This document shows, in pieces, positions 36,012 to 45,221 of a stretch of 64,000 nt of DNA (position 1 is its first letter; the number at the start of each line of letters is the position of its first letter). A program made the translations under genes and the position numbers. The notes under the pieces were generated by a model, which ran no database searches, had not been told where the DNA came from, and was given only the letters and a program-made list of their open reading frames with translations. The stretch spans positions 261,951 to 325,950 of the forward strand of contig NZ_DLHM01000005.1 of assembly GCF_002483205.1 (NCBI RefSeq), in the 5' to 3' direction. Source of the DNA: Flavihumibacter sp. UBA7668 (GTDB lineage Bacteria > Bacteroidota > Bacteroidia > Chitinophagales > Chitinophagaceae).

Positions 36012-37307
36012 ATGGCTACATTTGTGTCAGACATTGTTCGTGTAGCATTCTCGCGAATAGCAGTAATTTTTTGTGGACTTGGAGTTTCTATTATTACTGC
36101 TAGGTATTTGGGGCCAGAGAATAATGGTATAATTTCAAGTTTAGTTGTTTATCCTTCTCTTTTTATGACTATTGGTTCCTTAGGTATTCGACAGTCCACT
36201 ACTTATTTTATTGGCAAGAATTCAATTTCAATTGAAAGTATAAAAACCGCAATTGTTCAGATATGGTTTTTTACATCACTTTTCTGTATTATAGTTTGTG
36301 CTGCTTTGTTGTTTTTCTTTTCGCCAAATAACTATAAAAGCGAATTAGTCTTACTTGCCATTGCGCCGATTCCATTTAGTCTGTTTGTCACTTATAATTC
36401 AGGTATATTTTTAGGAAAAAATGAAATTAAAGAATTTAACAAAGTAAATTGGTTACCTAATGTTGTAATTCTTTTAGCAACATATTTTTTCCTGGTTCCA
36501 TTAAATGCTGGTTTAAATGGAGCTATGCTAGCAGCCCTATTAGGCCCAATTTTTATGTTCTTTATAATGTTATTCAAGAATGATTTCTTAAATTCTTTTA
36601 GAATAAAAATTGAATACTCTGTTATAAAATCTTTACTATCTCTAGGTATTATTTACGCTATTGCTTTAATGGTTATTAATTTAAATTATCGGATTGATAT
36701 TATATTATTGGAAAGACTGAGTAGTAATTATGAAACGGGTATATATTCAAAAGGAGCGTCTATTACTCAATATCTTTGGCAGATTCCTATGGTGCTGAGT
36801 ACAATAGTATTTGCAAGAAGTTCAAATGCAAAAGATGATTTACTTTTCTCTAACAAAGTGGCAAAACTATTGAGAATTTCTATCATTGCAATTAGCTTGG
36901 TTTCTATCGTGTTATTTTTTTTAGCTGAATATATTATTGTGGGTTTGTATGGCTTAGATTTTATGGGAAGTGTCAGGGTTTTGCAAATATTATTGCCTGG
37001 TGTTGTTGTTTTAACAGTATTCAAAGTTATGAATATGGATCTGGCAGGAAAAGGTAAGCCTTGGGTAAGCATGAAGGCTATGATTCCTGGTTTAATTTGT
37101 AACATTCTTTTAAATATTTGGTTGATTCCGCAATATGGAGCAGTAGGGGCATCAATTTCATCAACTATAAGTTATTCCTTAGCTGGAGTTTTATTCATTA
37201 TTTTTTATAGTAAGGAAACGCGACTTTCTATTATTGATATCTTCACTTTTAAGAGAAGTGAATTCAAAGAATTGTACTATTCAGTTTTAAAAATCATTAA
37301 AAGATAA
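36012..37307 (+). CDS. wzx: Wzx-type polysaccharide flippase
   Basis: A 431-aa polytopic membrane protein of the MOP/PST superfamily, with about 12 hydrophobic helices. The start FVSDIVRVAFSRIAVIFCGL and TARYLGPENNGIISSLVV are typical Wzx features, as is a central YRIDIILLERLSSNYETGIY. It moves the undecaprenyl-linked repeat unit to the periplasmic face for Wzy. One base separates it from each neighbour, placing it between the acetyltransferase and the MurB-like gene in one operon. The gene symbol denotes function, not proven orthology. Confidence 0.9.
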   Translation: MATFVSDIVRVAFSRIAVIFCGLGVSIITARYLGPENNGIISSLVVYPSLFMTIGSLGIRQSTTYFIGKNSISIESIKTAIVQIWFFTSLFCIIVCAALLFFFSPNNYKSELVLLAIAPIPFSLFVTYNSGIFLGKNEIKEFNKVNWLPNVVILLATYFFLVPLNAGLNGAMLAALLGPIFMFFIMLFKNDFLNSFRIKIEYSVIKSLLSLGIIYAIALMVINLNYRIDIILLERLSSNYETGIYSKGASITQYLWQIPMVLSTIVFARSSNAKDDLLFSNKVAKLLRISIIAISLVSIVLFFLAEYIIVGLYGLDFMGSVRVLQILLPGVVVLTVFKVMNMDLAGKGKPWVSMKAMIPGLICNILLNIWLIPQYGAVGASISSTISYSLAGVLFIIFYSKETRLSIIDIFTFKRSEFKELYYSVLKIIKR

Positions 37308-37308
37308 T

Positions 37309-38172
37309 ATGAAAATTTATAGTGATTTTGATCTTACAAATTATAACTCTTACCGAATTAATTCTGTATGTAAAAGAGCTATTTTTTTTGATAGCGAAAA
37401 TGAAATTGTTGAATATTTTTCTAAAACCTCTCTTGATAATTGTGTCGTTTTAGGTAATGGTAATAATGTCATTTTGACTAAAAACAGATATGAGAATGAT
37501 TTTATCATATTTAATGGAAATTATAACTCATATGCTTTTTGTGCAAATGAAAGCCAACTAAGAGCAGAAGCTGGAATGCTATTATCTGATTTGAGTTTAT
37601 TGGCTCTCAAGCATTCTTTAACTGGGCTAGAAGTTTTTTATGATATACCAAGCTCACTTGGTGGGGCTGTTGTGATGAATGCTGGTGCGAGTGGAGAGGA
37701 GATCAAAGATGTATTAAGTTTTGTAAGATTCTTGGATCTTGAAACAAATAAGGTTCGGGAATTTAGTAAGTCTGAAATTAGTTTTGAATATAGGAATAGT
37801 TACTTTCAGAAGAACAAAAACAACATCGTATTATCTGCAAAAATTGATTTGATTCCTGGTGATCGGGGAAGTATTGAAACTAAAATGAATTTAATCCGAG
37901 ATCAACGATGGCTAAAACAACCAAGGGAATTTCCAAATGCTGGTAGCGTATTCAAAAGACCTCCTGGATATTTTGTTGGCGCCATTATAGACAATTTAAA
38001 TCTTAAAGGTTTGGTCGTTGGTGGTGCAAAAATTTCAGAGAAGCATGGTGGATTTATTATTAATTTCAATAAAGCCTCAGGGAGTGATATTGTTAAAATT
38101 ATAGATCATGTAAGAGAGCTTGTTTTGCGAGAATTCGGAGTTGAATTAGAAATTGAACAGAGATTGATATAA
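37309..38172 (+). CDS. MurB-like UDP-N-acetylenolpyruvoylglucosamine reductase inside the polysaccharide cassette
   Basis: A 287-aa FAD-dependent reductase that would reduce the enolpyruvyl group made by MurA to D-lactyl, giving UDP-MurNAc. The FAD-binding part has NCVVLGNGNNVIL, LTGLEVFYDIPSSLGGAVVM and NAGASGEEIKDV. The catalytic Ser213 is in FPNAGSVFKRPPGYFVG. The C-terminal acidic residue is in LEIEQRL. The sequence fits the short type II MurB pattern (RPPGxFxG, then VGGAKISEKHGGFIIN) seen in Gram-positive enzymes, rather than the longer type I form of E. coli. With the MurA-like gene at 34,248 it suggests a private route to a muramic-acid-type sugar for the exported polymer. Confidence 0.9.
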   Translation: MKIYSDFDLTNYNSYRINSVCKRAIFFDSENEIVEYFSKTSLDNCVVLGNGNNVILTKNRYENDFIIFNGNYNSYAFCANESQLRAEAGMLLSDLSLLALKHSLTGLEVFYDIPSSLGGAVVMNAGASGEEIKDVLSFVRFLDLETNKVREFSKSEISFEYRNSYFQKNKNNIVLSAKIDLIPGDRGSIETKMNLIRDQRWLKQPREFPNAGSVFKRPPGYFVGAIIDNLNLKGLVVGGAKISEKHGGFIINFNKASGSDIVKIIDHVRELVLREFGVELEIEQRLI

Positions 38173-38199
38173 TTTGATAAATTTTTGATTTTATTTTAA

Positions 38200-39120
38200 A
38201 TGTTTCCTAATTCAATAGATTCAAAAGTAACAATCATTACTATTTATCATAATAGAGAATCAGGTGTGATTGAATCAATAAGTAGTCTTATACATCAATC
38301 ATATAAAAATATTGAGATAATTATTGTGGATGATTTTTCCTCGGATAATACATATAATTTATTGTCTGATAAATTTGGACAGATACCGAATATAAAAATT
38401 GTAAGAAACAATGAAAACCTTGGTTTCACTAACAGTTTAATTAATGTTTTAAATACAGTTGATAGTAAATATGCAGCAATTCATGGTGCCGGAGATATTT
38501 CTGATATTAATCGAATAGCAACTCAGGTTGATTACTTAGAAAGAAATACTGATGTTGGAGTTGTTGGTACGAAATTACATAATCATAAAGCTGAATTTAA
38601 AAATGTTGAAGTTGTATCTGCAAACGAGCTTCTTGTAAGAAACAGACTAACCCATGGTACAGCTATGTTTAAAATGGATGTTTACAGGAAGGCTGGCGGT
38701 TATAGAAGTTATTTTACATTCCGCCAAGATAAAGACCTTTGGTATAGGATTATTTTGATATCTAAAATACATGTTATTCCAGATAAACTTTACACTCTAA
38801 TAAAATTTCAAAATTCTGTATCTGAGCAGTCTGCAAAATCTGAAATTCCAACGCTTTTATCATGTTTTGCCTCGTATTTATTCAAAGAGAGATTAAAAAC
38901 AGGAACAGATTCCTTGGATAAATATTCTGAAAAAGCTGCATTACTTTTTAATCCCACTAATTGCAACAAACTTCTTCTAAGGTTAATTTATTTGAATTCA
39001 TTGAATAGAAAATTTGATGTGTGTTACGAATATTCAAGCTTTTTATTAAGATTTAATAGAAAAAGTTTATTAGCGCCTATTTTTTACGGAATTCGACAGT
39101 TCTTCAAGTTAATTTCATAA
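38200..39120 (+). CDS. Family 2 glycosyltransferase
   Basis: A 306-aa GT-A enzyme. It has TIITIYHNRESGVIESISSL, IIIVDDFSSDNTYNLLSDKF and NLGFTNSLINVLNT. The donor site is AIHGAGDISDINRIATQV near residues 90-107, where GAGD replaces the usual DxD-type DADD. TFRQDKDLWYRI near 170 holds the presumed catalytic acidic pair. The C-terminal ~100 residues are helical and basic. It belongs to the AT-rich cassette and likely adds one residue of its repeat unit. Confidence 0.85.
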   Translation: MFPNSIDSKVTIITIYHNRESGVIESISSLIHQSYKNIEIIIVDDFSSDNTYNLLSDKFGQIPNIKIVRNNENLGFTNSLINVLNTVDSKYAAIHGAGDISDINRIATQVDYLERNTDVGVVGTKLHNHKAEFKNVEVVSANELLVRNRLTHGTAMFKMDVYRKAGGYRSYFTFRQDKDLWYRIILISKIHVIPDKLYTLIKFQNSVSEQSAKSEIPTLLSCFASYLFKERLKTGTDSLDKYSEKAALLFNPTNCNKLLLRLIYLNSLNRKFDVCYEYSSFLLRFNRKSLLAPIFYGIRQFFKLIS

Positions 39121-39129
39121 TCATCATTT

Positions 39130-39654
39130 ATGTTTAGCAGATTATACGATTATTATAAAAGAAAGTTTTGGAATGGTGTAAGATATGCTAAGTCTGTAGG
39201 AGTAAAAGTTGGTGACAATTGCAAAATAAGCGGGGCCAATTTTGGAAGTGAACCTTACCTAGTTACTATTGGAAATAATGTACAAATTACAAATGAGGTT
39301 AAATTTTTTACACATGGTGGTGGCTGGGTATTCAGAAAAAAGCACCCAAGTTTTGATTCGTTTGGAAAGATTGTGATTGGTAACAACGTTTACATTGGAA
39401 ATAATACATTGCTTTTGCCTGGTGTTTCTGTTGGAGATAATGTTGTAATTGGAGCTGGTTCTGTGATAACAAAAAGTATACCTTCAAATTCTGTCGTAGC
39501 TGGTAATCCTGCCCGAATAATTACTGACATTGATTCACTTGAAATACGTATGCTTAAATACAATGTACAATCAAAAGGTATGGGATATCGGGAAAAGAAA
39601 AAATATCTTTTAGGCCTTGACGAATCACGATTTATTAAAAAAGAATTGCTTTAA
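39130..39654 (+). CDS. Hexapeptide-repeat acetyltransferase
   Basis: A 174-aa LbH acetyltransferase of the capsule O-acetylation type. The helix shows GVKVGDNCKISGANFGSEPY, VTIGNNVQITNEVKFFTHGG with a catalytic-type His, then IVIGNNVYIGNNTLLLPGV and VVIGAGSVITKSIPSNSVVA followed by GNPARI. It lies between a GT2 gene and the polymerase gene. The acceptor sugar is unknown. Confidence 0.87.
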   Translation: MFSRLYDYYKRKFWNGVRYAKSVGVKVGDNCKISGANFGSEPYLVTIGNNVQITNEVKFFTHGGGWVFRKKHPSFDSFGKIVIGNNVYIGNNTLLLPGVSVGDNVVIGAGSVITKSIPSNSVVAGNPARIITDIDSLEIRMLKYNVQSKGMGYREKKKYLLGLDESRFIKKELL

Positions 39655-39667
39655 TATTTTTTGGGTA

Positions 39668-41104
39668 GTGATAACAAAGATTATATTTCTTATTTCTTTG
39701 CTTTTTTTTATTTTATTAGGTTTTTTTTTACCTGATGAGATGAATATGGAATTAATGATTCTACATCTAATCTTTGTGGCATTAATTTTTTTAACCTCAT
39801 TTTTAACTCCTGAGAGAATTAGTTCTTTAAAAGGGCAATATTTTAAGCATTCTATTTTTTTTTTAATTGGTTTTGTAGTTGTTCATTTTCAGCACATTTT
39901 GGATTTTGTTACTGGTGCTATAAATAGCAGCTATTCTTACATTTGGGTTAATGAAGATGTAGTCTTGAAAGCTTTAAATTTTTCGGTTATAGGACTTACA
40001 TCTTTTTTGTTGGGTTATTATTTTGATAGAAATGATAAGTTATTAGGTAAGCGAGTAAAGAGGAAATTTGAGGAAAGACCATACAAGGCAAAATTCTTAT
40101 TATGGTTATCTGCTTTTTTTTTAGTTAGCTATTTTTTTACTGTTAATCCCCTTTATTTAGCAGGACACTATGGTGAAGTTGAAATGGGTACAGGTGCAAC
40201 TTATTTTATATTGTTGTTCGAAGTTGTTGTATCTGCATATATTATACAAATGTGTCGTAATGCCACTATAGAGGATAGGTATTTTAGAAATATATGGGAG
40301 TACATTAAATATTTAGGAAGACCTTTTTTTATTTGTTTAGTTGTTTATTTAGTTTCTGTAATGTTTAGTGGAGATAGGGGACCAATCATTACTTTTTCAC
40401 TTATTTTTCTTTCAGGTTATTTAATGGTAACAAAATTTAAGATTCGTTTGTATTTTTATGTGTTGTTTATTATATTGGGTGGATTTTTATTTACCATTTT
40501 GGGTAGCATTAGAAGTCAAGATAAATCATTGGGTTTTTTTGAACGATTTCAGAGTAGTTTAAATAAAGAAAGTAGATTTCCTCAAAAGTCAATTCTTCCT
40601 TTTACTCAAGAACTTGCTACATCGATTAGAGCTTATCATACTACAGTAAATTACATTCCTGAACGGCATGATTTTTTATTTGGTCGATTTCAATACCAAC
40701 AATTGTCTTTAGGAATTCCATTTTTCAATCCATTAAATAATTTGATGTTTGGTGATTCACATTACAAATATCGAAGTTCTGCACGTTTTGTAACATGGAT
40801 TAATCAAGGTGATTTTCCTTATTCAGGAGAAGGTACAACTTGTTTGGCCGATTTCTATTTTGATTTTGGACTATTTGGAATTGTAATAGGAATGCTTTTG
40901 TTTGGTTATTTATTTAGAATTTTAGAAGTTTCTATGTTCAGTCAAGGGTTACCGTCGCTATTTATAAGTTGTATGATAATTACTTATATAGGAAATTCAA
41001 TTTATATTGCGCGCTCCTCTTTTGGATTTGAACTTAGAACAGTTTTGTGGGTCTTTGCTATTCTTTTGATTAATAAATATGTCTTTAACATGAAAAGAAC
41101 TTAG
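39668..41104 (+). CDS. Wzy-like O-antigen/capsule polymerase
   Basis: A polytopic membrane protein with about 11-12 hydrophobic segments, such as TKIIFLISLLFFILLGFFL and FFLIGFVVVHFQHILDFV, and a large periplasmic loop. The loop has GDRGPIITFSLIFLSGY before it and AYHTTVNYIPERHDFLFG within it. Both features fit oligosaccharide-repeat polymerases (OadA/Wzy type), which show little sequence conservation. The start is uncertain: GTG 39,668 (478 aa) lies 14 bp after the previous stop, while a TTG at 39,617 would overlap that gene by 38 bp and give 495 aa. With Wzx at 36,012 it completes a Wzx/Wzy system. Confidence 0.8.
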   Translation: MITKIIFLISLLFFILLGFFLPDEMNMELMILHLIFVALIFLTSFLTPERISSLKGQYFKHSIFFLIGFVVVHFQHILDFVTGAINSSYSYIWVNEDVVLKALNFSVIGLTSFLLGYYFDRNDKLLGKRVKRKFEERPYKAKFLLWLSAFFLVSYFFTVNPLYLAGHYGEVEMGTGATYFILLFEVVVSAYIIQMCRNATIEDRYFRNIWEYIKYLGRPFFICLVVYLVSVMFSGDRGPIITFSLIFLSGYLMVTKFKIRLYFYVLFIILGGFLFTILGSIRSQDKSLGFFERFQSSLNKESRFPQKSILPFTQELATSIRAYHTTVNYIPERHDFLFGRFQYQQLSLGIPFFNPLNNLMFGDSHYKYRSSARFVTWINQGDFPYSGEGTTCLADFYFDFGLFGIVIGMLLFGYLFRILEVSMFSQGLPSLFISCMIITYIGNSIYIARSSFGFELRTVLWVFAILLINKYVFNMKRT

Positions 41105-41144
41105 GAGTAATATTATTACTTTTTTATTTTTCTAATTTTTATAA

Positions 41145-42242
41145 ATGCGTACATATTTTTTTATTATAACAAGTTTAAATTCAGGCGGAATTGAAAATTA
41201 TTTATTAAGGTTTTTAAAATATATAAATGGGGATTCCAGAGCCATTGTTATTTGCAGGTCAGGGGAGTTTGGAGAACTTCATGATAAATATATATCATTA
41301 AAGAATGTTGAAATATTTAGATTTTCGTTAAATGATTTTAATTTATTTGAATACTTTAGGTTTTATAAACTTTTAAAAAGTTATAAACCATGTTCTGTTT
41401 GTGATTTTTCTGGGAATTTTTCGGCAAACACTTTGTTTGTTAGTTTTTTGGCTGGTATTAAAATAAGAATTTCCTTTTACAGGAATTCCAGCAATCGGTT
41501 TAAAGCCTCATTTTTTAAAAATTTAATTAATTATCTTTTGAAATATGTTACAATATTCTTTTCAACAAGAATATTGCTAAATTCATACGCTGCAATTCAA
41601 TTTTATTTTGGTAAGCAAGGACTTAAGAATTCAAAATTAAATGTTGTATATAATGGAATTGATCCAGAGGATTTTAAAGATGTGCTTATAGATAAAAGAT
41701 TTAGAAAGGAGTTAAATATAAAAGACAGTTCTTTTGTAATTGGACATACTGGCCGATTTGATCCTGCTAAAAATCATAATTTAATTCTTAATTTGGCAGT
41801 GATTCTTAAAAAACAATATGGTGATAAAATTTGCTTTGTACTTGTTGGTAAAGGAACTGAAAAGATTATTGATCTTGAGATTTATAAGGAGAACAATTTA
41901 GAAGCTACTGTTTTTTGCGTAGGATATCACTCAGATATTCCAAAAGTGTTAGGATCTTTTAATTTGTATTTATTTCCTTCTATTACAGAAGGTCAGCCAA
42001 ATGCTTTAATTGAGGCTATGATTTCTGGAGTCCCGGTTGTGGCATCAAATATTCCTTCAATTAAAGAGATTATTCCTCAAAATAATTGGCCAAGACTAAG
42101 AGATCCAAATGATATTTGGGGTTTTGTTGAGGAAGTTTCTGCTGCGTATATAAATAATGATTTTGTTATTCTTAAAGAATGGGCGGAAAACAATTTTAAC
42201 TATAAGAAGCAGTTTAATATTTTTCTAGGTGAGCTATTTTAG
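41145..42242 (+). CDS. Family 4 glycosyltransferase
   Basis: A 365-aa GT-B enzyme. The N-terminus FFIITSLNSGGIENYLLRFL carries the GG-E-N motif typical of GT4 EPS transferases. The donor domain has SFVIGHTGRFDPAKNHNLIL near residues 195-214 and LYLFPSITEGQPNALIEAMI with the E-x7-E motif, followed by SGVPVVASNIPSIKEII. A short AT-rich gap of 40 bp precedes it. Specificity is unknown. Confidence 0.9.
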   Translation: MRTYFFIITSLNSGGIENYLLRFLKYINGDSRAIVICRSGEFGELHDKYISLKNVEIFRFSLNDFNLFEYFRFYKLLKSYKPCSVCDFSGNFSANTLFVSFLAGIKIRISFYRNSSNRFKASFFKNLINYLLKYVTIFFSTRILLNSYAAIQFYFGKQGLKNSKLNVVYNGIDPEDFKDVLIDKRFRKELNIKDSSFVIGHTGRFDPAKNHNLILNLAVILKKQYGDKICFVLVGKGTEKIIDLEIYKENNLEATVFCVGYHSDIPKVLGSFNLYLFPSITEGQPNALIEAMISGVPVVASNIPSIKEIIPQNNWPRLRDPNDIWGFVEEVSAAYINNDFVILKEWAENNFNYKKQFNIFLGELF

Positions 42243-42263
42243 TATGTTTTAATTAAATATGTC

Positions 42264-43475
42264 TTGACAAATTTGTTTTTTGTAACTGAAGCTCGATTTG
42301 TTCGTGTCGATAAACATACGGTTTATTCAATCGATGGTTCATTTAGCAATTATTTATGGGCAAGGTATCTTGAATCTTTTGACGAAATAATTGTATTTGC
42401 AAGAGTTAAGAATGATCCAAACTATAAAGGAAATAAAGAGTATTTAGCCTCATCAGTACGTGTTCGTTTTCATGATTGTCCGTATTATATTGGCCTTTTT
42501 GATTTTCTTAAGAATTATAGAAAAATTCAATCACTAATTTCTAGGGAATTAGTAAATAGAAAATTTATATACTTATTTCGTGTTCCAGGATTTATTTCTA
42601 ACATTTTTACAAAAGAGCTGTGGAGGCAAAATATCCCTTATGGATTAGAAGTTGTTGGTGATCCATGGGAAGTTTTTGCGCCTGGAACTATTAAGCATCC
42701 TCTACGTCCATTATTAAGGATTTTAAACTTTTATTTATTAAAGTTACAAGTTAGGCGGGCTGCTGCCGTCTTATATGTAACCAAATCTCAGCTTCAGAAG
42801 AGATATCCAACAAATAGGGGAGTCTTTACAACTCATGCATCTAATGTTATGCTTAATAATGAAAGTTACTCACTGACCCCCAAAATTTATAAGGAGAAGG
42901 GAGAATATATTATAATTTCAGTAGGTTCTCTTGAGCAATTGTATAAAGCCCCCGATTTGGTACTAAAAACTATAAAAAGTTTGAATATTAGTGGAGTTAA
43001 TGCGAAGTTGATTTGGCTTGGCGATGGAAAATATTTTAATGACTTAATAGAGCTTTCAGTATCACTTGGAATCAACGATAAGGTGAATTTTGTGGGGAAT
43101 GTCAGTAAAGAATTGGTAGTTAATTATTTGGATGAGTCTGACTTGTTTTTAATGGCTTCCAGAACTGAAGGAATTCCACGTGCATTAATAGAAGCGATGG
43201 CGAGAGGGCTTCCATGTGTTGGAACTAATGTAGGAGGAATTCCTGAATTATTGAATAAAGAAAATTTAGTAAAAGTAGATGATATTTCAACTCTGGCAAA
43301 GCGTATTACAGTATTGTTAAAGAATGAAAATGAATATAATATTGCTGCGGGAAGAAATTGGGAATTTTCGAAAAACTTTGAAAATTCAATATTGCAAATG
43401 AGGAGGAAGGGGTTTTATGATTTTTTAATTGGAAACGCAAAATTTAATGCATATACTTCATTTAATAAAAACTAG
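42264..43475 (+). CDS. Family 4 glycosyltransferase
   Basis: A 403-aa GT-B enzyme. TTG 42,264 is the best start; a nearby ATG at 42,259 is out of frame and hits a stop at once. The acceptor domain has FVTEARFVRVDKHTVYS. The donor domain has YIIISVGSLEQLYKAPDLVL and LFLMASRTEGIPRALIEAMA, then RGLPCVGTNVGGIPELL. Its last 29 bp overlap the next gene's ATG. It probably works on the same repeat unit as the two flanking GT4 enzymes. Confidence 0.88.
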   Translation: MTNLFFVTEARFVRVDKHTVYSIDGSFSNYLWARYLESFDEIIVFARVKNDPNYKGNKEYLASSVRVRFHDCPYYIGLFDFLKNYRKIQSLISRELVNRKFIYLFRVPGFISNIFTKELWRQNIPYGLEVVGDPWEVFAPGTIKHPLRPLLRILNFYLLKLQVRRAAAVLYVTKSQLQKRYPTNRGVFTTHASNVMLNNESYSLTPKIYKEKGEYIIISVGSLEQLYKAPDLVLKTIKSLNISGVNAKLIWLGDGKYFNDLIELSVSLGINDKVNFVGNVSKELVVNYLDESDLFLMASRTEGIPRALIEAMARGLPCVGTNVGGIPELLNKENLVKVDDISTLAKRITVLLKNENEYNIAAGRNWEFSKNFENSILQMRRKGFYDFLIGNAKFNAYTSFNKN

Positions 43476-44583
43476 TGAGGGTGCTACTTGGGCTTTAGAG
43501 TTGATTAAAGCTTTGCGGAATAGATTTTCAGATATTACTTTTAGTGTTGTAATTCCTGAAGGTGGGAAGCATTATAAGGACTACCAAGAAATTTGCAAAA
43601 ATGTATATCCATTCGATTTTAGTATAGATTTCAAAGTGTTTTTGCGTGGTAGGCATTTAAGAGAGATTATAAGAGTTGAAAAGCCTACAATTATTCATAG
43701 TTGGTTTGTGCAAACAACTTTTTATTCAAGATTGTTTTTGCGTGATATAAAAATACCAAAGATTTTTCAAGTTGTAGGTCCACTACACCTAGAAAACAAA
43801 TTGATTAGATACGCGGATAAATTAAGTGCTTCGAAGTATGACTATTGGATAGCGACATCTGAGTGTATACGAAATTATTATTTGCAAATGGGAGTATCAC
43901 AACACCGAGTATTTCTAAATTATGCATTTATTAATTTGAACGAATTATTAGAGCGAGTTAAAGGAAGTGATATTAGGAAACTTAGAGATGAATTTAACAT
44001 ACCAGATGATGTTAAAATTATTGGAACTGCATCCTATATTTATCCCCCTAAACTTTTAAAAAATATTGGGATAAAGGGGCACGAGTTTTTACTTGATGCC
44101 TACCAAAAATTATTAGAAAAACGTAATGATGTTGTGCTTGTGATTTCTGGAACAACTTTTGGGAAGAATAAGATATATGAGAATAAATTAATTGAGAAAG
44201 CAAATTCTATAAAGAATGGTAGGGTTATTTTTACTGGGGGCTATTCTAATGTTTATTCAATAATATCAAACTTTGATGCCTTTATTTATTTATCGCTTTC
44301 TGAAAATTTAGGAGGCGTATTTGAAAGTTTGTTATATAAAGTGCCTACAGTTTCTTCTAATAGAGGTGGACTTCCAGAATTGGTTATAAATGGGAAAACT
44401 GGTATTGCATTAGATCCTCGCAAAAGCGAATTTATCGCAGAAGTTATTGATGATTTACTAAATAATAAATATCCAATTGAGGAGTTTAAAGAAAATGGAT
44501 TCAATAGAGTTGTTCAAATTTTTGAAATTGATAGAAATGTAGAAACAGCTAGAAAAATATATCAAAGTATTATTGGAGAATAG
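43447..44583 (+). CDS. Family 4 glycosyltransferase
   Basis: A 378-aa GT-B enzyme. I choose ATG 43,447 (MHILHLIKTSEGATWALEL) over an in-frame TTG six codons upstream, because the family begins at this point. It shows a donor-domain start KIIGTASYIYPPKLLKNIG and the C-terminal site AFIYLSLSENLGGVFESLLY with E-x7-E spacing, then KVPTVSSNRGGLPELV. Its first 29 bp overlap the preceding transferase. Acceptor and donor are unknown. Confidence 0.87.
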   Translation: MHILHLIKTSEGATWALELIKALRNRFSDITFSVVIPEGGKHYKDYQEICKNVYPFDFSIDFKVFLRGRHLREIIRVEKPTIIHSWFVQTTFYSRLFLRDIKIPKIFQVVGPLHLENKLIRYADKLSASKYDYWIATSECIRNYYLQMGVSQHRVFLNYAFINLNELLERVKGSDIRKLRDEFNIPDDVKIIGTASYIYPPKLLKNIGIKGHEFLLDAYQKLLEKRNDVVLVISGTTFGKNKIYENKLIEKANSIKNGRVIFTGGYSNVYSIISNFDAFIYLSLSENLGGVFESLLYKVPTVSSNRGGLPELVINGKTGIALDPRKSEFIAEVIDDLLNNKYPIEEFKENGFNRVVQIFEIDRNVETARKIYQSIIGE

Positions 44584-44615
44584 AATTCAATTATATCCTG
44601 TTTAAAAAAATTATT

Positions 44616-45221
44616 TTGTATTTAATTTATTTTAAGAGATTTATTGATATCATAATTAGTGTAATAGTTTTGGTGCTAGCGCTCCCTATTTTAATCCTTA
44701 GTATTTGTATTTTGTTTTTATTGAATGATTTCAAGCCTTTTTTTTACCAACAAAGACCCGGTAAGAATGGTAAGCTTTTTTTTATTATCAAGTTGAAAAC
44801 TATGAATGATAGAAGAGATGCACATGGTTTTCTACTTCCAGATGCAATGAGAATTTCTAAATTTGGGCGTTTTGTTAGAGCTTTATCTATTGACGAACTT
44901 CCTCAACTTATAAATGTGTTAAAAGGCGATATGAGTCTAGTTGGTCCCAGGCCATTACTTGTGGAGTATTTACCATTGTATAACAATCAACAATCAAGAC
45001 GGCATGAAGTTAAACCCGGAATTACTGGCTGGGCACAAGTAAATGGTAGAAATGCAATAAGTTGGGAACAGAAATTTGAATTAGATATTTGGTATGTTGA
45101 CAATATTTCGTTTAAGTTGGATTTAATCATAATATATAAAACAGTAATAAAGGTATTTCAGCGTAAAGGAATAAGTTCATCCACTTCGGTTACAATGGAG
45201 AAATTTAAAGGTTCAAAATGA
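44616..45221 (+). CDS. pglC: PglC-like initiating phosphoglycosyl transferase
   Basis: A 201-aa monotopic phosphoglycosyl transferase that loads the first phosphosugar onto undecaprenyl phosphate. It has the short PglC size, not the long WbaP form. An N-terminal re-entrant helix (FIDIIISVIVLVLALPILIL) is followed by PFFYQQRPGKNGKLFFIIKL. The catalytic pair lies in LSIDELPQLINVLKGDMSL, and VGPRPLL and KPGITGWAQVNGRNAISW complete the signature. The start is TTG 44,616. PglD and PglE homologues follow, so the sugar is probably UDP-di-N-acetylbacillosamine. Confidence 0.92.
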   Translation: MYLIYFKRFIDIIISVIVLVLALPILILSICILFLLNDFKPFFYQQRPGKNGKLFFIIKLKTMNDRRDAHGFLLPDAMRISKFGRFVRALSIDELPQLINVLKGDMSLVGPRPLLVEYLPLYNNQQSRRHEVKPGITGWAQVNGRNAISWEQKFELDIWYVDNISFKLDLIIIYKTVIKVFQRKGISSSTSVTMEKFKGSK

